Source of the DNA: Kalymmatonema hyalinum WJT4-NPBG1
GTDB lineage: Bacteria; Cyanobacteriota; Cyanobacteriia; Cyanobacteriales; Nostocaceae
Direction: 5' to 3'
Length of the DNA stretch: 64,000 nucleotides
Assembly: GCA_019359075.1 (NCBI GenBank)
Contig: JAHHIB010000030.1
Location: 1 to 64,000, forward strand
Shown: one piece after another, positions 29,383 through 39,627 of the stretch
How the letters are laid out: every line of letters begins with the position of its first letter
Numbering within the stretch: the stretch's first letter is position 1
Notes under the pieces: generated by a model
What the model saw: the letters and a program-made list of their open reading frames with translations, nothing else
Told to the model about the DNA's origin: nothing
Database searches by the model: none
Made by a program: the position numbers and the translations under genes

Positions 29383-29454
29383 GGGTCGCTAACTCAACGG
29401 TAGAGTACTCGGCTTTTAACCGATTAGTTCCGGGTTCGAATCCCGGGCGACCCA
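29383..29454 (+). tRNA. tRNA-Lys (anticodon UUU)
   Basis: The cloverleaf is clear. Acceptor GGGTCGC (29383-29389) pairs with GCGACCC (29447-29453), with discriminator A at 29454. The T-arm is CCGGG-TTCGAAT-CCCGG, and the anticodon loop CTTTTAA has TTT at 29415-29417. The terminal CCA is not encoded. Length is 72 bases. Confidence 0.97.
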
Positions 29455-29725
29455 TAAAAAAGTAATCAGTGGTTGATAAAGACTCGAGGTTGTGAGTTGA
29501 ACAACCTGTTTATTTGTCCCTTGTAACTGAAGGTACAAAAGTAAGTCATCGAAATGGTAGAGTGATGTGGGCAGTGTGCAACCTACTTTGGTTAAAGTTT
29601 TTCAACATAAGGTACCCATCACTAGTTATAATTTCCTATAAGCTTAAAATACTATTAAGAATAGCGTATATATTATGTACGCTTGTCTCACCCACTAGCT
29701 GACAACCCTATTAGGAGGACTATCT

Positions 29726-30805
29726 ATGGCGCTCGTACCTCTGCGTCTGCTGTTGGATCACGCAGCAGAAAACGGTTACGGCATACCAGCTTTCAACGTT
29801 AACAACTTGGAGCAGATTCAAGCTATTGTGCAAGCTGCCCAAGAGACAGATAGCCCCGTGATTTTGCAAGCCTCTCGTGGTGCTCGTAAGTATGCTGGTG
29901 AAAACTTCCTCCGCCACCTGATTTTGGCAGCGGTAGAAACCTACCCCCATATTCCCATTACCATGCACCAAGATCATGGCAATGAACCTGCTACCTGCTA
30001 CTCAGCGATTAAAAACGGCTTTACCAGCGTAATGATGGATGGTTCGCTAGAAGCCGATGCCAAGACCCCCGCTAGCTACGAGTACAACGTCAACACGACC
30101 CGCGAAGTGGTGAAAGTGGCTCACTCTCTGGGTGTCAGCGTTGAAGGCGAACTAGGTTGCTTGGGTTCTCTGGAAACTGGTATGGGTGAAGCTGAAGATG
30201 GTCACGGTGCGGAAGGCGTTCTTTCCCACGACCAGCTGCTGACTGACCCAGACCAAGCAGTTGACTTCGTGGAGCAAACCCAGGTAGATGCTTTGGCGGT
30301 AGCTATTGGTACTAGCCACGGTGCTTACAAGTTTACCCGTAAGCCGACTGGGGAAATTTTGGCAATCAGCCGCATTGAAGAAATTCACCGCCGTTTGCCC
30401 AACACCCACTTGGTAATGCACGGTTCCTCCTCTGTACCTGAAGATTTGCTTGCCATCATCAACCAGTATGGTGGTGCTATTCCTGAAACTTATGGCGTAC
30501 CCGTAGAAGAAATCCAAAAAGGTATCAAGAGCGGTGTGCGTAAGGTGAATATTGACACCGACAACCGTCTGGCTATTACCGCTGCTGTGCGTGAAGCTTT
30601 GGCAGCAAATCCCAAGGAATTTGACCCCCGTCACTTCCTCAAGCCTTCTATCAAATATATGCAGAAGGTTTGTGTTGATCGCTATCAGCAGTTTGGCACA
30701 GCTGGCAATGCTAGCAAGATTAAGCAGATTTCACTAGAAGAATTTGCTGCTAAGTATGCCAAGGGCGAACTCAACGCAGTGACAAAGAAAACTGCGACCG
30801 TTTAG
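29726..30805 (+). CDS. fba: Fructose-bisphosphate aldolase, class II (Calvin-cycle type)
   Basis: The 359-residue product is a zinc-dependent aldolase that condenses or cleaves fructose-1,6- and sedoheptulose-1,7-bisphosphate in glycolysis and the Calvin cycle. Zinc ligands are visible as His in 'TMHQDHGNE', '[11 protein letters not shown]' and '[10 protein letters not shown]'. '[20 protein letters not shown]' and '[11 protein letters not shown]' are typical of the cyanobacterial class IIB enzyme. An AGGAGG-type site precedes the ATG. A hairpin terminator follows at 30884-30915. Length is normal. Confidence 0.97.
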   Translation: MALVPLRLLLDHAAENGYGIPAFNVNNLEQIQAIVQAAQETDSPVILQASRGARKYAGENFLRHLILAAVETYPHIPITMHQDHGNEPATCYSAIKNGFTSVMMDGSLEADAKTPASYEYNVNTTREVVKVAHSLGVSVEGELGCLGSLETGMGEAEDGHGAEGVLSHDQLLTDPDQAVDFVEQTQVDALAVAIGTSHGAYKFTRKPTGEILAISRIEEIHRRLPNTHLVMHGSSSVPEDLLAIINQYGGAIPETYGVPVEEIQKGIKSGVRKVNIDTDNRLAITAAVREALAANPKEFDPRHFLKPSIKYMQKVCVDRYQQFGTAGNASKIKQISLEEFAAKYAKGELNAVTKKTATV

Positions 30806-30883
30806 TTTAGAGAATAAGTAAATAGGGACACTACATAATTAGCTGTGTCCCTAGATCACTGAGGATTCTCTTTGCGTAGACAG

Positions 30884-30915
30884 AACCGGGTGGTACTTAA
30901 GTTCCCCGGTTTTTT
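30884..30915 (+). terminator. Rho-independent terminator after fba
   Basis: AACCGGG (30884-30890) pairs with CCCGGTT (30905-30911), followed by TTTT. It overlaps the last bases of the convergent deacetylase gene. A second hairpin, TAGGGACAC/GTGTCCCTA, lies just before it (30823-30853). Confidence 0.75.
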
Positions 30916-32744
30916 GTTTTATGTTGCACTAAAACGCACGAGGGGGTGTTAGTCATTGACCCAGGTGCTAAAAGGGCAACTGCATGGGGGACAGGACGAG
31001 GTTCGTAACGTACGAGAGATTCCCCTTGGTAAACCAAGGAAGTACTTTGACCCGAATCAACCATAACAACATCCTGTAACCCAGCCTTAACCAGTGCTGC
31101 TCCCAAAGATATGGAGTCAACAGATTCCAGAGAAACACCGATAGTGGCTTGTTTATTTTGGTTAATACCCCAAAAAGCCCGATAACGCGCAGCATCAAAG
31201 TCAAATAGCCCGTTAAAGGTACTTGCTTCCTGGGGTTGACCATCTTTGACCAGCCACGCTGCTGCAACAAAAGCATCAGTGACCTCGGGCATTTCAGCTT
31301 GTATTCCTTCTAAAGTGTTGTGCTTGAGTGGGTCGAAGGGAATGAAGCGCACAGCATGAGGACTAATCAGTACCAATGGACGTGTAGCAATTTTCTGGAT
31401 GTCCCAATTGTTGCCAGGAATGAATTGTTTTGTCACCTGGCTGTACACTGGTCCAATCATTACATTGGAATTTAAAAATTTCATGGAGAAGAAACCCCCG
31501 TCCACAGCAGCAACAGCATTGGTGTTACTTTTAGCCAAAATCTCCTTAACTGTATAACGGCTATCTGCGTGGATGGTTATCGGTTTGCCACCTGAAACTA
31601 AGATGAGAGGAATTTTGTCAATCGTGATGTCAGTTTTTTGAACTGGACTTGCAAAGTTAAAGCCTATTTTCCAGCTTGGTAATTGAGGACCTCCCCAAGC
31701 TTGGGCGATCACGTCTTTTATTCTAGATTGACCAAAGCGGGAAACTGCCAATAAACTTTCTGATGCACCTGCAAATCGCTCATCTACATCATTCATGGTG
31801 AGTGCTAACTCATACCCTGCTGCTTGCACCATATTTGCAACTTGCACATCATATTTTCCAGCAGGATAGGTGAAGTAGCGAATGGGAATGCCTAAGTTTG
31901 CCTCCAAAGTTGCCTTAGACTCAACAACTTCTTTTTGGATTTGTTCTGGTGGCAAAACTGTTAAATCTGGTGGGTGACTAATGGTGTGAGATGCAATTGT
32001 TACCAAGGGATCAGTTGCCATCTCTTTGACTTGTTCCCAACTCACATGAGTTCGACCAACGTTGTTGCCAACACCTTTTGTATAAATAGAAAATACAGCA
32101 GGGTAATTGTATTTTTTCAGCAAAGGGTAAACATACTCATAATGCCCCCCGTAACCATCATCAAATGTCAACAGAACAGGTTTTTCTGGAAGTGGCATTC
32201 CAGTTTGTAAATGAGTCATCAGCTGGTCAAGACTGATGGGCGTCATACCATTCTCTTTAAGAGTCTGGAAATGCTCTTCTAATTCTTCTGGGGTGACATC
32301 AAAAAAGACTTCTTTTTTTGGTAGAATGTCGTGATACATGAGAATGGGTACTTTTGCCTGCTTTGCCCGTTCATTAATGTTGGGCCAAGCACTACGATTC
32401 AGGAAGGCAGAGACGTAGGGACCGACGGCTTCCACAATGTTTTCTAGTCCCCAATTAGGCTTACTCACCCAACTGGATGCCAAAACAAAATTGCTAGCCA
32501 ACTGGGAAACTTGGTTATTTAGCCCTACATCGTTGCTGCAAGCTTCACTGGTCGTTGTGGGAGTGCTTTTAGGCTCAGTATGTTTAGGCTCAGTATGTCT
32601 TGGACGTGAACGACGAGCAACAGCCAGTTGCGGCAACAATACTGAGATAGTAAACAATCCACAAATAAGGGCATGAAATATGCTTCGGGTAGGGAAATTA
32701 AAAAATATGTAATTCAGGATACGATTATTAAGAATTAGCTTCAT
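30897..32744 (-). CDS. Polysaccharide deacetylase fused to phosphodiester glycosidase domain, exported
   Basis: The product is 615 residues from the ATG at 32744 (the frame is open from a GTG at 32792, but a GGAAG precedes the ATG). An N-terminal signal segment ('ALICGLFTISVLLPQLAVARR') is followed by a Thr/Pro linker with a duplicated 'HTEPK'. A NodB-type carbohydrate-esterase domain then shows 'PILMYHDILP', 'LTFDDGYGG' and 'IASHTISHPPDL' (metal-binding Asp and His). The C-terminal third is a NAGPA-like domain: 'TNAVAAVDGGFFS', 'SLGAALVKAGLQDVVMVDSGQSTSLVYQ'. It is probably an envelope glycan or peptidoglycan remodelling enzyme outside the cytoplasmic membrane. Confidence 0.82.
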   Translation of the reverse strand: MKLILNNRILNYIFFNFPTRSIFHALICGLFTISVLLPQLAVARRSRPRHTEPKHTEPKSTPTTTSEACSNDVGLNNQVSQLASNFVLASSWVSKPNWGLENIVEAVGPYVSAFLNRSAWPNINERAKQAKVPILMYHDILPKKEVFFDVTPEELEEHFQTLKENGMTPISLDQLMTHLQTGMPLPEKPVLLTFDDGYGGHYEYVYPLLKKYNYPAVFSIYTKGVGNNVGRTHVSWEQVKEMATDPLVTIASHTISHPPDLTVLPPEQIQKEVVESKATLEANLGIPIRYFTYPAGKYDVQVANMVQAAGYELALTMNDVDERFAGASESLLAVSRFGQSRIKDVIAQAWGGPQLPSWKIGFNFASPVQKTDITIDKIPLILVSGGKPITIHADSRYTVKEILAKSNTNAVAAVDGGFFSMKFLNSNVMIGPVYSQVTKQFIPGNNWDIQKIATRPLVLISPHAVRFIPFDPLKHNTLEGIQAEMPEVTDAFVAAAWLVKDGQPQEASTFNGLFDFDAARYRAFWGINQNKQATIGVSLESVDSISLGAALVKAGLQDVVMVDSGQSTSLVYQGESLVRYEPRPVPHAVALLAPGSMTNTPSCVLVQHKTKNRGT

Positions 32745-33032
32745 ACTTAACTTCCAGAACGCTTGCGCTCTGTGATGGTGCATTGACTCCACTTAGAGTG
32801 ACGCTTACACTTTATTCCCTATTCGTTATAAGGAGAAGAGGCAAAAGTATAAATAAAAGTTAATAAAACTATAAGGATGGCTTAAGCTTTACATCGGCAA
32901 TTTTACAGGAAGTTGATATTTGTTACATACTCACCCTTAGGAAATTTAGGCGTTTCTGTTGATTAGACTGAGGTTGATACCAGTTAAGTTCCTCTGTTTT
33001 TTTGTTTGATTGACTAGTTATTGCCTAAAAGT

Positions 33033-33071
33033 ACCCCACCCCTAACCCCTCCCCGCAAGCAGGGAGGGGAA
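33033..33071. repeat. GC-rich palindromic repeat (CCCCACCCCTAACCCC family)
   Basis: CCCCTCCC and GGGAGGGG arms around GCAAGCA, preceded by ACCCCACCCCTAA. A related copy is at 43262-43313. These iterated palindromes are scattered between genes in many filamentous cyanobacteria. Here it lies after the nitrilase-family gene and may act as its terminator. Confidence 0.6.
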
Positions 33072-33097
33072 GTAGGAAACAAAAAAACTGGGTAAAA

Positions 33098-33916
33098 TTA
33101 CACAAAGACACGGTGTTGTAGGCTAGGCATTTGACGACGGACTTGTTCTAGCCTTGAGGGGTTAATTTCGGCGATCGCCACTCCCGGCTGCTCACCAGCA
33201 TCGGCTAAAATCGCTCCCCAAGGGTCTATAATCATGGCGTGTCCGTGAGTTTGGCGACGAGCGTAGTTGATTCCAGTTTGTGCTGGAGCAATAATATAGC
33301 AGGTATTTTCAATGGCACGGGCTTGCAGGAGGACTTGCCAATGGTCTTTACCTGTGAAGGCAGTAAAGGCAGCAGGCACAAATATGACATCCCCGTTTTT
33401 GTAGGCTATATGTCGGTAGAGTTCAGGAAAGCGAACATCGTAGCAAACTGATAGCCCTATATTACCCAGTTCTTGCGAGAAGTAGACAGGGGGCAATTGC
33501 GTGCCAGCCATGACCGTAGTAGATTCTCGATAGGTGTTGCCGTCTGGGACGTTAACATCAAACAGGTGTACCTTTTGGTAACGGGCGAGTTCTTGACCAC
33601 TAGGATCGATGAGTAAGGCAGTGTTATAGACTCTATTGCTGGTATGGTCTACAGGAACTGGAAAGCCACCACCCAGGATGGTGATTTGAAAACGCTGCGC
33701 CATCGTTTTGAGAAATGTTTCTGTTTCTTGGGCGATCGCATCAGCTTGAGCTAGTTTTTCATTTTCTTCTCCCATGAAAGAGAAGTTTTCTGGCAAACCA
33801 ATTAATTCAGCACCCTGACGCACGGCTAAATCGATGAATTCCTCTGCTTGTGCCAAGTTTTTTTGTAAATTGGACACACTCGTCATTTGAATAGCGGCGG
33901 CTAGATAAGACTTCAT
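33098..33916 (-). CDS. Carbon-nitrogen hydrolase (nitrilase superfamily, Nit1/Nit2-like)
   Basis: The 272-residue product has the Glu-Lys-Cys triad of the nitrilase superfamily: Glu in 'LIGLPENFSFMG', Lys in 'YQKVHLFDV' and Cys in 'LSVCYDVRFPELYR'. The closest resemblance is to Nit1/Nit2-type omega-amidases and deaminated-glutathione amidases ('GNTYRESTTV', 'RQTHGHAMIIDPWG'). It is a cytosolic enzyme cleaving small amides, with the substrate unresolved between these two. It stands alone and has a normal length. Confidence 0.88.
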   Translation of the reverse strand: MKSYLAAAIQMTSVSNLQKNLAQAEEFIDLAVRQGAELIGLPENFSFMGEENEKLAQADAIAQETETFLKTMAQRFQITILGGGFPVPVDHTSNRVYNTALLIDPSGQELARYQKVHLFDVNVPDGNTYRESTTVMAGTQLPPVYFSQELGNIGLSVCYDVRFPELYRHIAYKNGDVIFVPAAFTAFTGKDHWQVLLQARAIENTCYIIAPAQTGINYARRQTHGHAMIIDPWGAILADAGEQPGVAIAEINPSRLEQVRRQMPSLQHRVFV

Positions 33917-35012
33917 AAATTCAACAACGAATAATAAAGTTGTGCGAGGTTAGAAACAGTTAAGCTACCACACTAAGAAAAGTTAACTTGTCCTCAACAA
34001 GTCTTGTGTGATGGAATCTTAACAATGGACAAAGCAACCGAGTTGGTTGAATCAATTAGTCCAACTGTACATTTGAGAGGATATATGCTACACCGTGAAA
34101 TTCCAGATTTTTCTGGTCAAAGCAACGCTAGACTTATACCCTTTCAAGGAATGCAAACTTCCAAGTGGTTGACACAACTAACCTTAAGACCTGGAACTGC
34201 CAAGGGCAGAAACCTTTCAAGGAATGCAAACTTCCAAGTGGTTGACACAACAGCGCACAAGTCATAGCGATTCATCCAGTGTTGTAAAGTTTGCGGGGTA
34301 CAGAAGGAAGAAGTCATGAAAATGTCTTCGGTGGGGCATCACGAAGACGTAAAGCCAAAGCTCAGGAAATGTCCTATGCAATAGCAGGAGTCACTGAAAA
34401 GCCTACACGCTCACTGCTTGCAGTCAGTGTAGGAGATGTCACATGAACTGTAGATTACCAAAATATCTCTCAGTTGAGAAGCTGGTAGGCTTCAATTTAA
34501 GAATAAATTGCGAATTTAGAAGAATTTTAGGACTTTTAGCCCTAAAAAACTCATTACTCCACAAAATCTGCTAATATTGCTAAATTTTCAATTGCATCAT
34601 CTTGTCGTCGGCTGATTCCTCAGTGTGAGTTATGAATCATCCAGCAAACGATTCGGCAAGGAACAGCCCTTTTGGAGCGATGGCGCAGAGCGCCCGCCGA
34701 AGGCGATCGCACTCTAGAATGGTTGTCATAATAGGTAAAAGCAATGCGATTAGAGATATCTGCTGCGCGGAAGGGTGGGTGTTTTTTTAAACGGAAGTCA
34801 AAAAATCGCTGAACAACCCATGATACAAGGCTTTGAAGAGTTCATAACCAATTTACCATCCGCGCAATCTCTCAAAAGCTTGCCAAATAAAGGTTTTTGC
34901 TTGTATGATGAAACAGAAGATTTTGGAATCGCGTCCAAAAACGGTATGCTTTTACCGATTCGCGCAACTGAACCTAGAAAACTGAATATAGTAAGGGTTT
35001 CATATGCCAGCG
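33917..35012. other. Gene-poor 1.1-kb region leading into the CRISPR array
   Basis: No convincing gene. It holds a two-copy 39-bp direct repeat (34140-34251) and a hairpin around 34413-34431, where CCTACAC and GTGTAGG arms resemble the ends of TnpB-type elements. A GC-rich palindromic patch with a GCGATCGC site lies near 34676-34716, and the presumed CRISPR leader is immediately before 35013. Short open frames (34004-34267, 34775-35083) run through repeats and are not called. Confidence 0.45.
34140..34251. repeat. Two-copy 39-bp direct repeat with 34-bp spacer (CRISPR-like)
   Basis: Identical 39-base copies at 34140-34178 and 34213-34251 are separated by 34 unique bases. Read on the minus strand the repeat begins GTTGTGTCAACC and ends CATTCCTTGAAAGG, which resembles CRISPR repeats in ending near TTGAAA(C/G). 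No third copy is found on either side. It may be a two-repeat relic array of another type, or a chance duplication. Confidence 0.45.
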
Positions 35013-38000
35013 GTTACAATTTCTACGAATCCCTATTAGGGATTGAAACGCCTTTTTGTGGCTGCAAGGCGAGAACGATGTAAGTTACAATTTCTACGAA
35101 TCCCTATTAGGGATTGAAACAAAGACACTGAAGTTGCTTATGACAACTTTAAAGCAAGTTACAATTTCTACGAATCCCTATTAGGGATTGAAACTGTTAA
35201 ACTCTAAAGATTTTAAAACCCAAGTTGAGAGGTTACAATTTCTACGAATCCCTATTAGGGATTGAAACCTGTAACTGTGACCATTCAATAAATTAAGGAA
35301 GAAAACTATGGTTACAATTTCTACGAATCCCTATTAGGGATTGAAACGGTGATGATTTCGGCGGGTTCTGTGACTTCTACAGCTGGCAGTTACAATTTCT
35401 ACGAATCCCTATTAGGGATTGAAACATGGCTGAAGTTTACGATTTCAGCCTGTCCTTGGTGTTACAATTTCTACGAATCCCTATTAGGGATTGAAACAAA
35501 CCCGCCTACTTAGCTTATACAAGGGTGTACAGCGTTACAATTTCTACGAATCCCTATTAGGGATTGAAACAGAAGGGGGAGCTTCTCCAAAGCACGGGCA
35601 TCAGTTACAATTTCTACGAATCCCTATTAGGGATTGAAACTTGAACTCCTGGTACGTCTACCCCTTCCGTAAAAATTTGGGTTACAATTTCTACGAATCC
35701 CTATTAGGGATTGAAACTGGTTTTTTCAATTCACCATCTCAGGTTACTTGCGTTACAATTTCTACGAATCCCTATTAGGGATTGAAACTTTTTTTATGCA
35801 AACTCTTACCCCTCCAGAACCTGTTACAATTTCTACGAATCCCTATTAGGGATTGAAACCGTACTCAATACTTTTTTCGACCACTGCCAGGACAAAGGTT
35901 ACAATTTCTACGAATCCCTATTAGGGATTGAAACTTATTAAAAAACAAAAAACCACACGCAATCAATGGGTGTTACAATTTCTACGAATCCCTATTAGGG
36001 ATTGAAACTAAAGAAGAGTACCCAAAAGCACAAGGGATAATGTTACAATTTCTACGAATCCCTATTAGGGATTGAAACACAGTGCCACTCGGGACTATTT
36101 CAGGTAGCCATATGTTACAATTTCTACGAATCCCTATTAGGGATTGAAACAAGTAGCAGAGAAGAAGGGGATTGATGGAAAGGAAGGTTACAATTTCTAC
36201 GAATCCCTATTAGGGATTGAAACTCAATTTCAAACATCGATGACATTAGTCTGATAGAGGTTACAATTTCTACGAATCCCTATTAGGGATTGAAACTCAA
36301 TGGAAGAATTGAGGCTCCAACTTTCAGAGAAAGTTACAATTTCTACGAATCCCTATTAGGGATTGAAACTCAAACAATTATGAGTACTGCAAAAACCGTA
36401 CGGTTGAAGTTACAATTTCTACGAATCCCTATTAGGGATTGAAACTGTAATTTTTGACCACCTAATGACCAATATCACGTTACAATTTCTACGAATCCCT
36501 ATTAGGGATTGAAACACAACTATTGATTTTCCTCCCGATGGAAGTCAGAATGGGTTACAATTTCTACGAATCCCTATTAGGGATTGAAACTTTTTTCATT
36601 CACTGCTTTATATATTTGTGCTGTCTGGTTACAATTTCTACGAATCCCTATTAGGGATTGAAACACCAATCAAATCATTGCTAAACCGTTTATAAAGTGG
36701 TTACAATTTCTACGAATCCCTATTAGGGATTGAAACAGATACTGTGCTGGGTATATATCACTACCATAATGTTACAATTTCTACGAATCCCTATTAGGGA
36801 TTGAAACAAGTATAAAAAAATCCTTCCAGTGCTACCAAAGGGTTACAATTTCTACGAATCCCTATTAGGGATTGAAACCTTCTTAATTAATTGAATGAAT
36901 TTTGGATATTTCAGTTACAATTTCTACGAATCCCTATTAGGGATTGAAACAAAGCACGGATTACGGCTCGGATTATTCCGGTCGGTGGTTGGTTACAATT
37001 TCTACGAATCCCTATTAGGGATTGAAACTATAAAAACTTTCAATTGCTACCCTCCTTTAATTAAGTTACAATTTCTACGAATCCCTATTAGGGATTGAAA
37101 CTGATTTTTTCGCTAACCTTTGGTTACTGAGTTTTTTGTTACAATTTCTACGAATCCCTATTAGGGATTGAAACTTCTAACACCGCTGTAGCGTGATTAT
37201 TAGAATTGTTACAATTTCTACGAATCCCTATTAGGGATTGAAACCGATTGAACAAAAGACGAAGAAAAAATCAAGGCAAAGTTACAATTTCTACGAATCC
37301 CTATTAGGGATTGAAACTGAAGTACTTTTGGACAACAAGGAAAGAGCATAGACGTTACAATTTCTACGAATCCCTATTAGGGATTGAAACTAATCAACCA
37401 AACCACCTATGTATACTATGCTCTGCGTTACAATTTCTACGAATCCCTATTAGGGATTGAAACTAATTTTAGGTCAGCTTTCTTCCTCTGTCCGGCGAGG
37501 TTACAATTTCTACGAATCCCTATTAGGGATTGAAACCTTCAGTGCTGGTAAGTTTAGAGCTAAAGTGACTGGGTTACAATTTCTACGAATCCCTATTAGG
37601 GATTGAAACGCAATGGCAATAGCAGATGAGGCTAAGCCAGCTAAAGTTACAATTTCTACGAATCCCTATTAGGGATTGAAACATCTTTTTTAACTAGTGC
37701 TAGGTTAGAGGAAACGTTACAATTTCTACGAATCCCTATTAGGGATTGAAACGCGAATTCAATATATAATGTGCGAGTTAGAGCAAAAAGTTACAATTTC
37801 TACGAATCCCTATTAGGGATTGAAACGTAGCTCATAACGTATGGGCGCTCAACACCGCAGGTTACAATTTCTACGAATCCCTATTAGGGATTGAAACCAT
37901 AATAAATTTACGAATGGTCGTTTCTCTGGTAACGTTACAATTTCTACGAATCCCTATTAGGGATTGAAACTTTCGTAAAGTTGGCAATAAATCTTTGATA

Positions 38001-38258
38001 GCTTGTTACAATTTCTACGAATCCCTATTAGGGATTGAAACTGAATGTTCGCACGTTGGGACAAAAGCCAACAGAAGTTACAATTTCTACGAATCCCTAT
38101 TAGGGATTGAAACCCCCGATTTCATGCGATCGCTCTTGATTGGCATGAGGTTACAATTTCTACGAATCCCTATTAGGGATTGAAACGGACGCTTACAGAG
38201 GACTGGAAGCTCAATCCAGAGGTTGCAATTTCTACGAATCCCTATTAGGGATTGAAAC
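35013..38258 (+). CRISPR. CRISPR array, 45 repeats of 37 bp and 44 spacers, no adjacent cas genes
   Basis: The repeat starts GTTACAATTTCTACG and ends CTATTAGGGATTGAAAC, with an internal CCCTA/TAGGG dyad. I count 45 copies, from 35013 to the last at 38222-38258. By eye all are identical except the last, which has GTTGC in place of GTTAC. Spacers are 33-42 bases. The ATTGAAAC 3' end and the degenerate terminal repeat place the leader at the left, with transcription rightward. Repeats of this form are usually linked to type I-D or type III systems in cyanobacteria. No cas1/cas2, Cas6 or effector gene lies in the window, so crRNA processing must come from elsewhere. Confidence 0.98.
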
Positions 38259-38287
38259 TAAGCGGTAAATTCAAAATTTATTAATTA

Positions 38288-38325
38288 TTTTTGAATTTGG
38301 AATTTTGAATTTTGAATTTTGAATT
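38288..38325. repeat. Heptameric tandem repeat (TTTTGAA)n
   Basis: Four to five TTTTGAA-type units directly after the CRISPR array, followed by a small CTCGCGAAGCGAG palindrome. This is a typical cyanobacterial STRR; it separates the array from the convergent glycosyltransferase gene. Confidence 0.65.
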
Positions 38326-38340
38326 CTCGCGAAGCGAGAC

Positions 38341-39408
38341 TCAGGTGGATAATAAGTTCAATTTTTCAGCAATGTACGCTCCGACAACGGCTTCCGAACA
38401 TTTATTTTTCCACCAATTCAAAGATTCCTGGTGTTTTTCTTGCATGAGTTGCTTGTTTGTAATCAGCTTTTTTAGTATTTCCTCTAATTCGCCCCAATCT
38501 CTTATCTGAATAGCAGGTGCTCCATCTAAAAACCATCGTGGAGGTAAAACTTCCGTCACTAAGATGCAACCATATCTCATTCCCTCAAACAAGCGAATGG
38601 TTTCAAACGAAGTACCTCTAGGGACAATGCATATTTTGGTATTCATCATTCTTTCAGAATAGCTGTTTCCATCTTCATTCATTGAATAATGAAAACCAGG
38701 AGTGATTGATAATTCAATTTTATAATCAGGATATTTTTCCTTGAAACTATTTAAACTTGATATCATTAATTTTCGAGAAAGGGTTTTTGGAGTTCCCAAC
38801 CAGTACTTCAAAGACCATACAGGTAATGGTATCTGAACTAGACTGCCAGCAAAAAAAACTTCATAGGGGCGTGCTTCTATATCTTTTCTTGGCAAATCCT
38901 TTGAGTTGCCATAGCCCTGTGGAATATCGTAGATAGGTGGAATTTTGGCTGTACCGGATAGCAAACTCTTGAATTTGTAAAACTGATAATTTACCACCCA
39001 GGGCAGGCGGAAAACTAAGATTCTGATAAATTGAATCAGTGTCAAAAGGTTTATAAGAGAAGGCTTGAGGAAGGGATTACATCCAAGGATTGGGGATGTG
39101 CCAAGGCACTTAAATACAGCCTTTACCTTGTGAAAATACTTTGGTATGCGACACCATTCATCTCCCAGCACGACAGCAACAACATTTTGTCCATATGATG
39201 GGAGTTCATCAATTTCGTCCCAAGTTATGTAAAATATTAAACCGCTGAGATTCAAACTTTTTTCCATAGCCTGGAACACTTTACTAAAATAATCACTTAA
39301 GCCGAGTTCAGTCGGTGGATTAGGGTCGTATATGTTCCAAGGAATTGGCTTTTGACCTCGTTTTATATAGATATAGTAATAATTGGAAAATGACTTAATT
39401 TCAGACAT
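38341..39408 (-). CDS. Exostosin-like / GT-B glycosyltransferase family protein
   Basis: The product is 355 residues from the ATG at 39408 (the frame opens at 39441). The C-terminal block 'KICIVPRGTSFETIRLFEGMRYGCILVTE ... FLDGAPAIQIRDWGELEEIL' is the nucleotide-sugar-binding half of exostosin-like (GT47) glycosyltransferases and related cyanobacterial proteins. No membrane anchor or signal peptide is obvious. It probably acts on an extracellular polysaccharide or glycolipid in the cytoplasm; the donor and acceptor are unknown. It is convergent with the CRISPR array and has no polysaccharide-cluster neighbours. Confidence 0.65.
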   Translation of the reverse strand: MSEIKSFSNYYYIYIKRGQKPIPWNIYDPNPPTELGLSDYFSKVFQAMEKSLNLSGLIFYITWDEIDELPSYGQNVVAVVLGDEWCRIPKYFHKVKAVFKCLGTSPILGCNPFLKPSLINLLTLIQFIRILVFRLPWVVNYQFYKFKSLLSGTAKIPPIYDIPQGYGNSKDLPRKDIEARPYEVFFAGSLVQIPLPVWSLKYWLGTPKTLSRKLMISSLNSFKEKYPDYKIELSITPGFHYSMNEDGNSYSERMMNTKICIVPRGTSFETIRLFEGMRYGCILVTEVLPPRWFLDGAPAIQIRDWGELEEILKKLITNKQLMQEKHQESLNWWKNKCSEAVVGAYIAEKLNLLST

Positions 39409-39627
39409 AGGGTTTAAGTTACAAAAACGTATAGAGTACAAACAATCGGAAGGCTCAACAGTTCATCCCCTGACATCTCAAAAATGGTGAAAAAAGTTTA
39501 ATAAAAACCGGAAGATTTTGACTTTTCAAAGTCCCTGAGAGTTGAAGGGCACAAAGCCATAGACTGCAGTAGTTTCACCCTAGTTGAAGCTAATTCTCCC
39601 TATATTACCCGAATAATTTGTTTTCAG

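Noticed and set aside
34004-34267. 87-codon frame across the two-copy direct repeat
   Set aside because: Half of it is the duplicated 39-mer read in two frames; no domain and no good ribosome site.
34775-35083. 102-codon frame ending inside the first CRISPR repeats
   Set aside because: It runs from the presumed leader into the repeats, and its C-terminal part is repeat-encoded; no recognisable domain.
36895-38183. Short rightward frames inside the CRISPR array (36895-37098, 37995-38183) with repeated YNFYESLLGIET
   Set aside because: They are translations of the CRISPR repeat, not genes.
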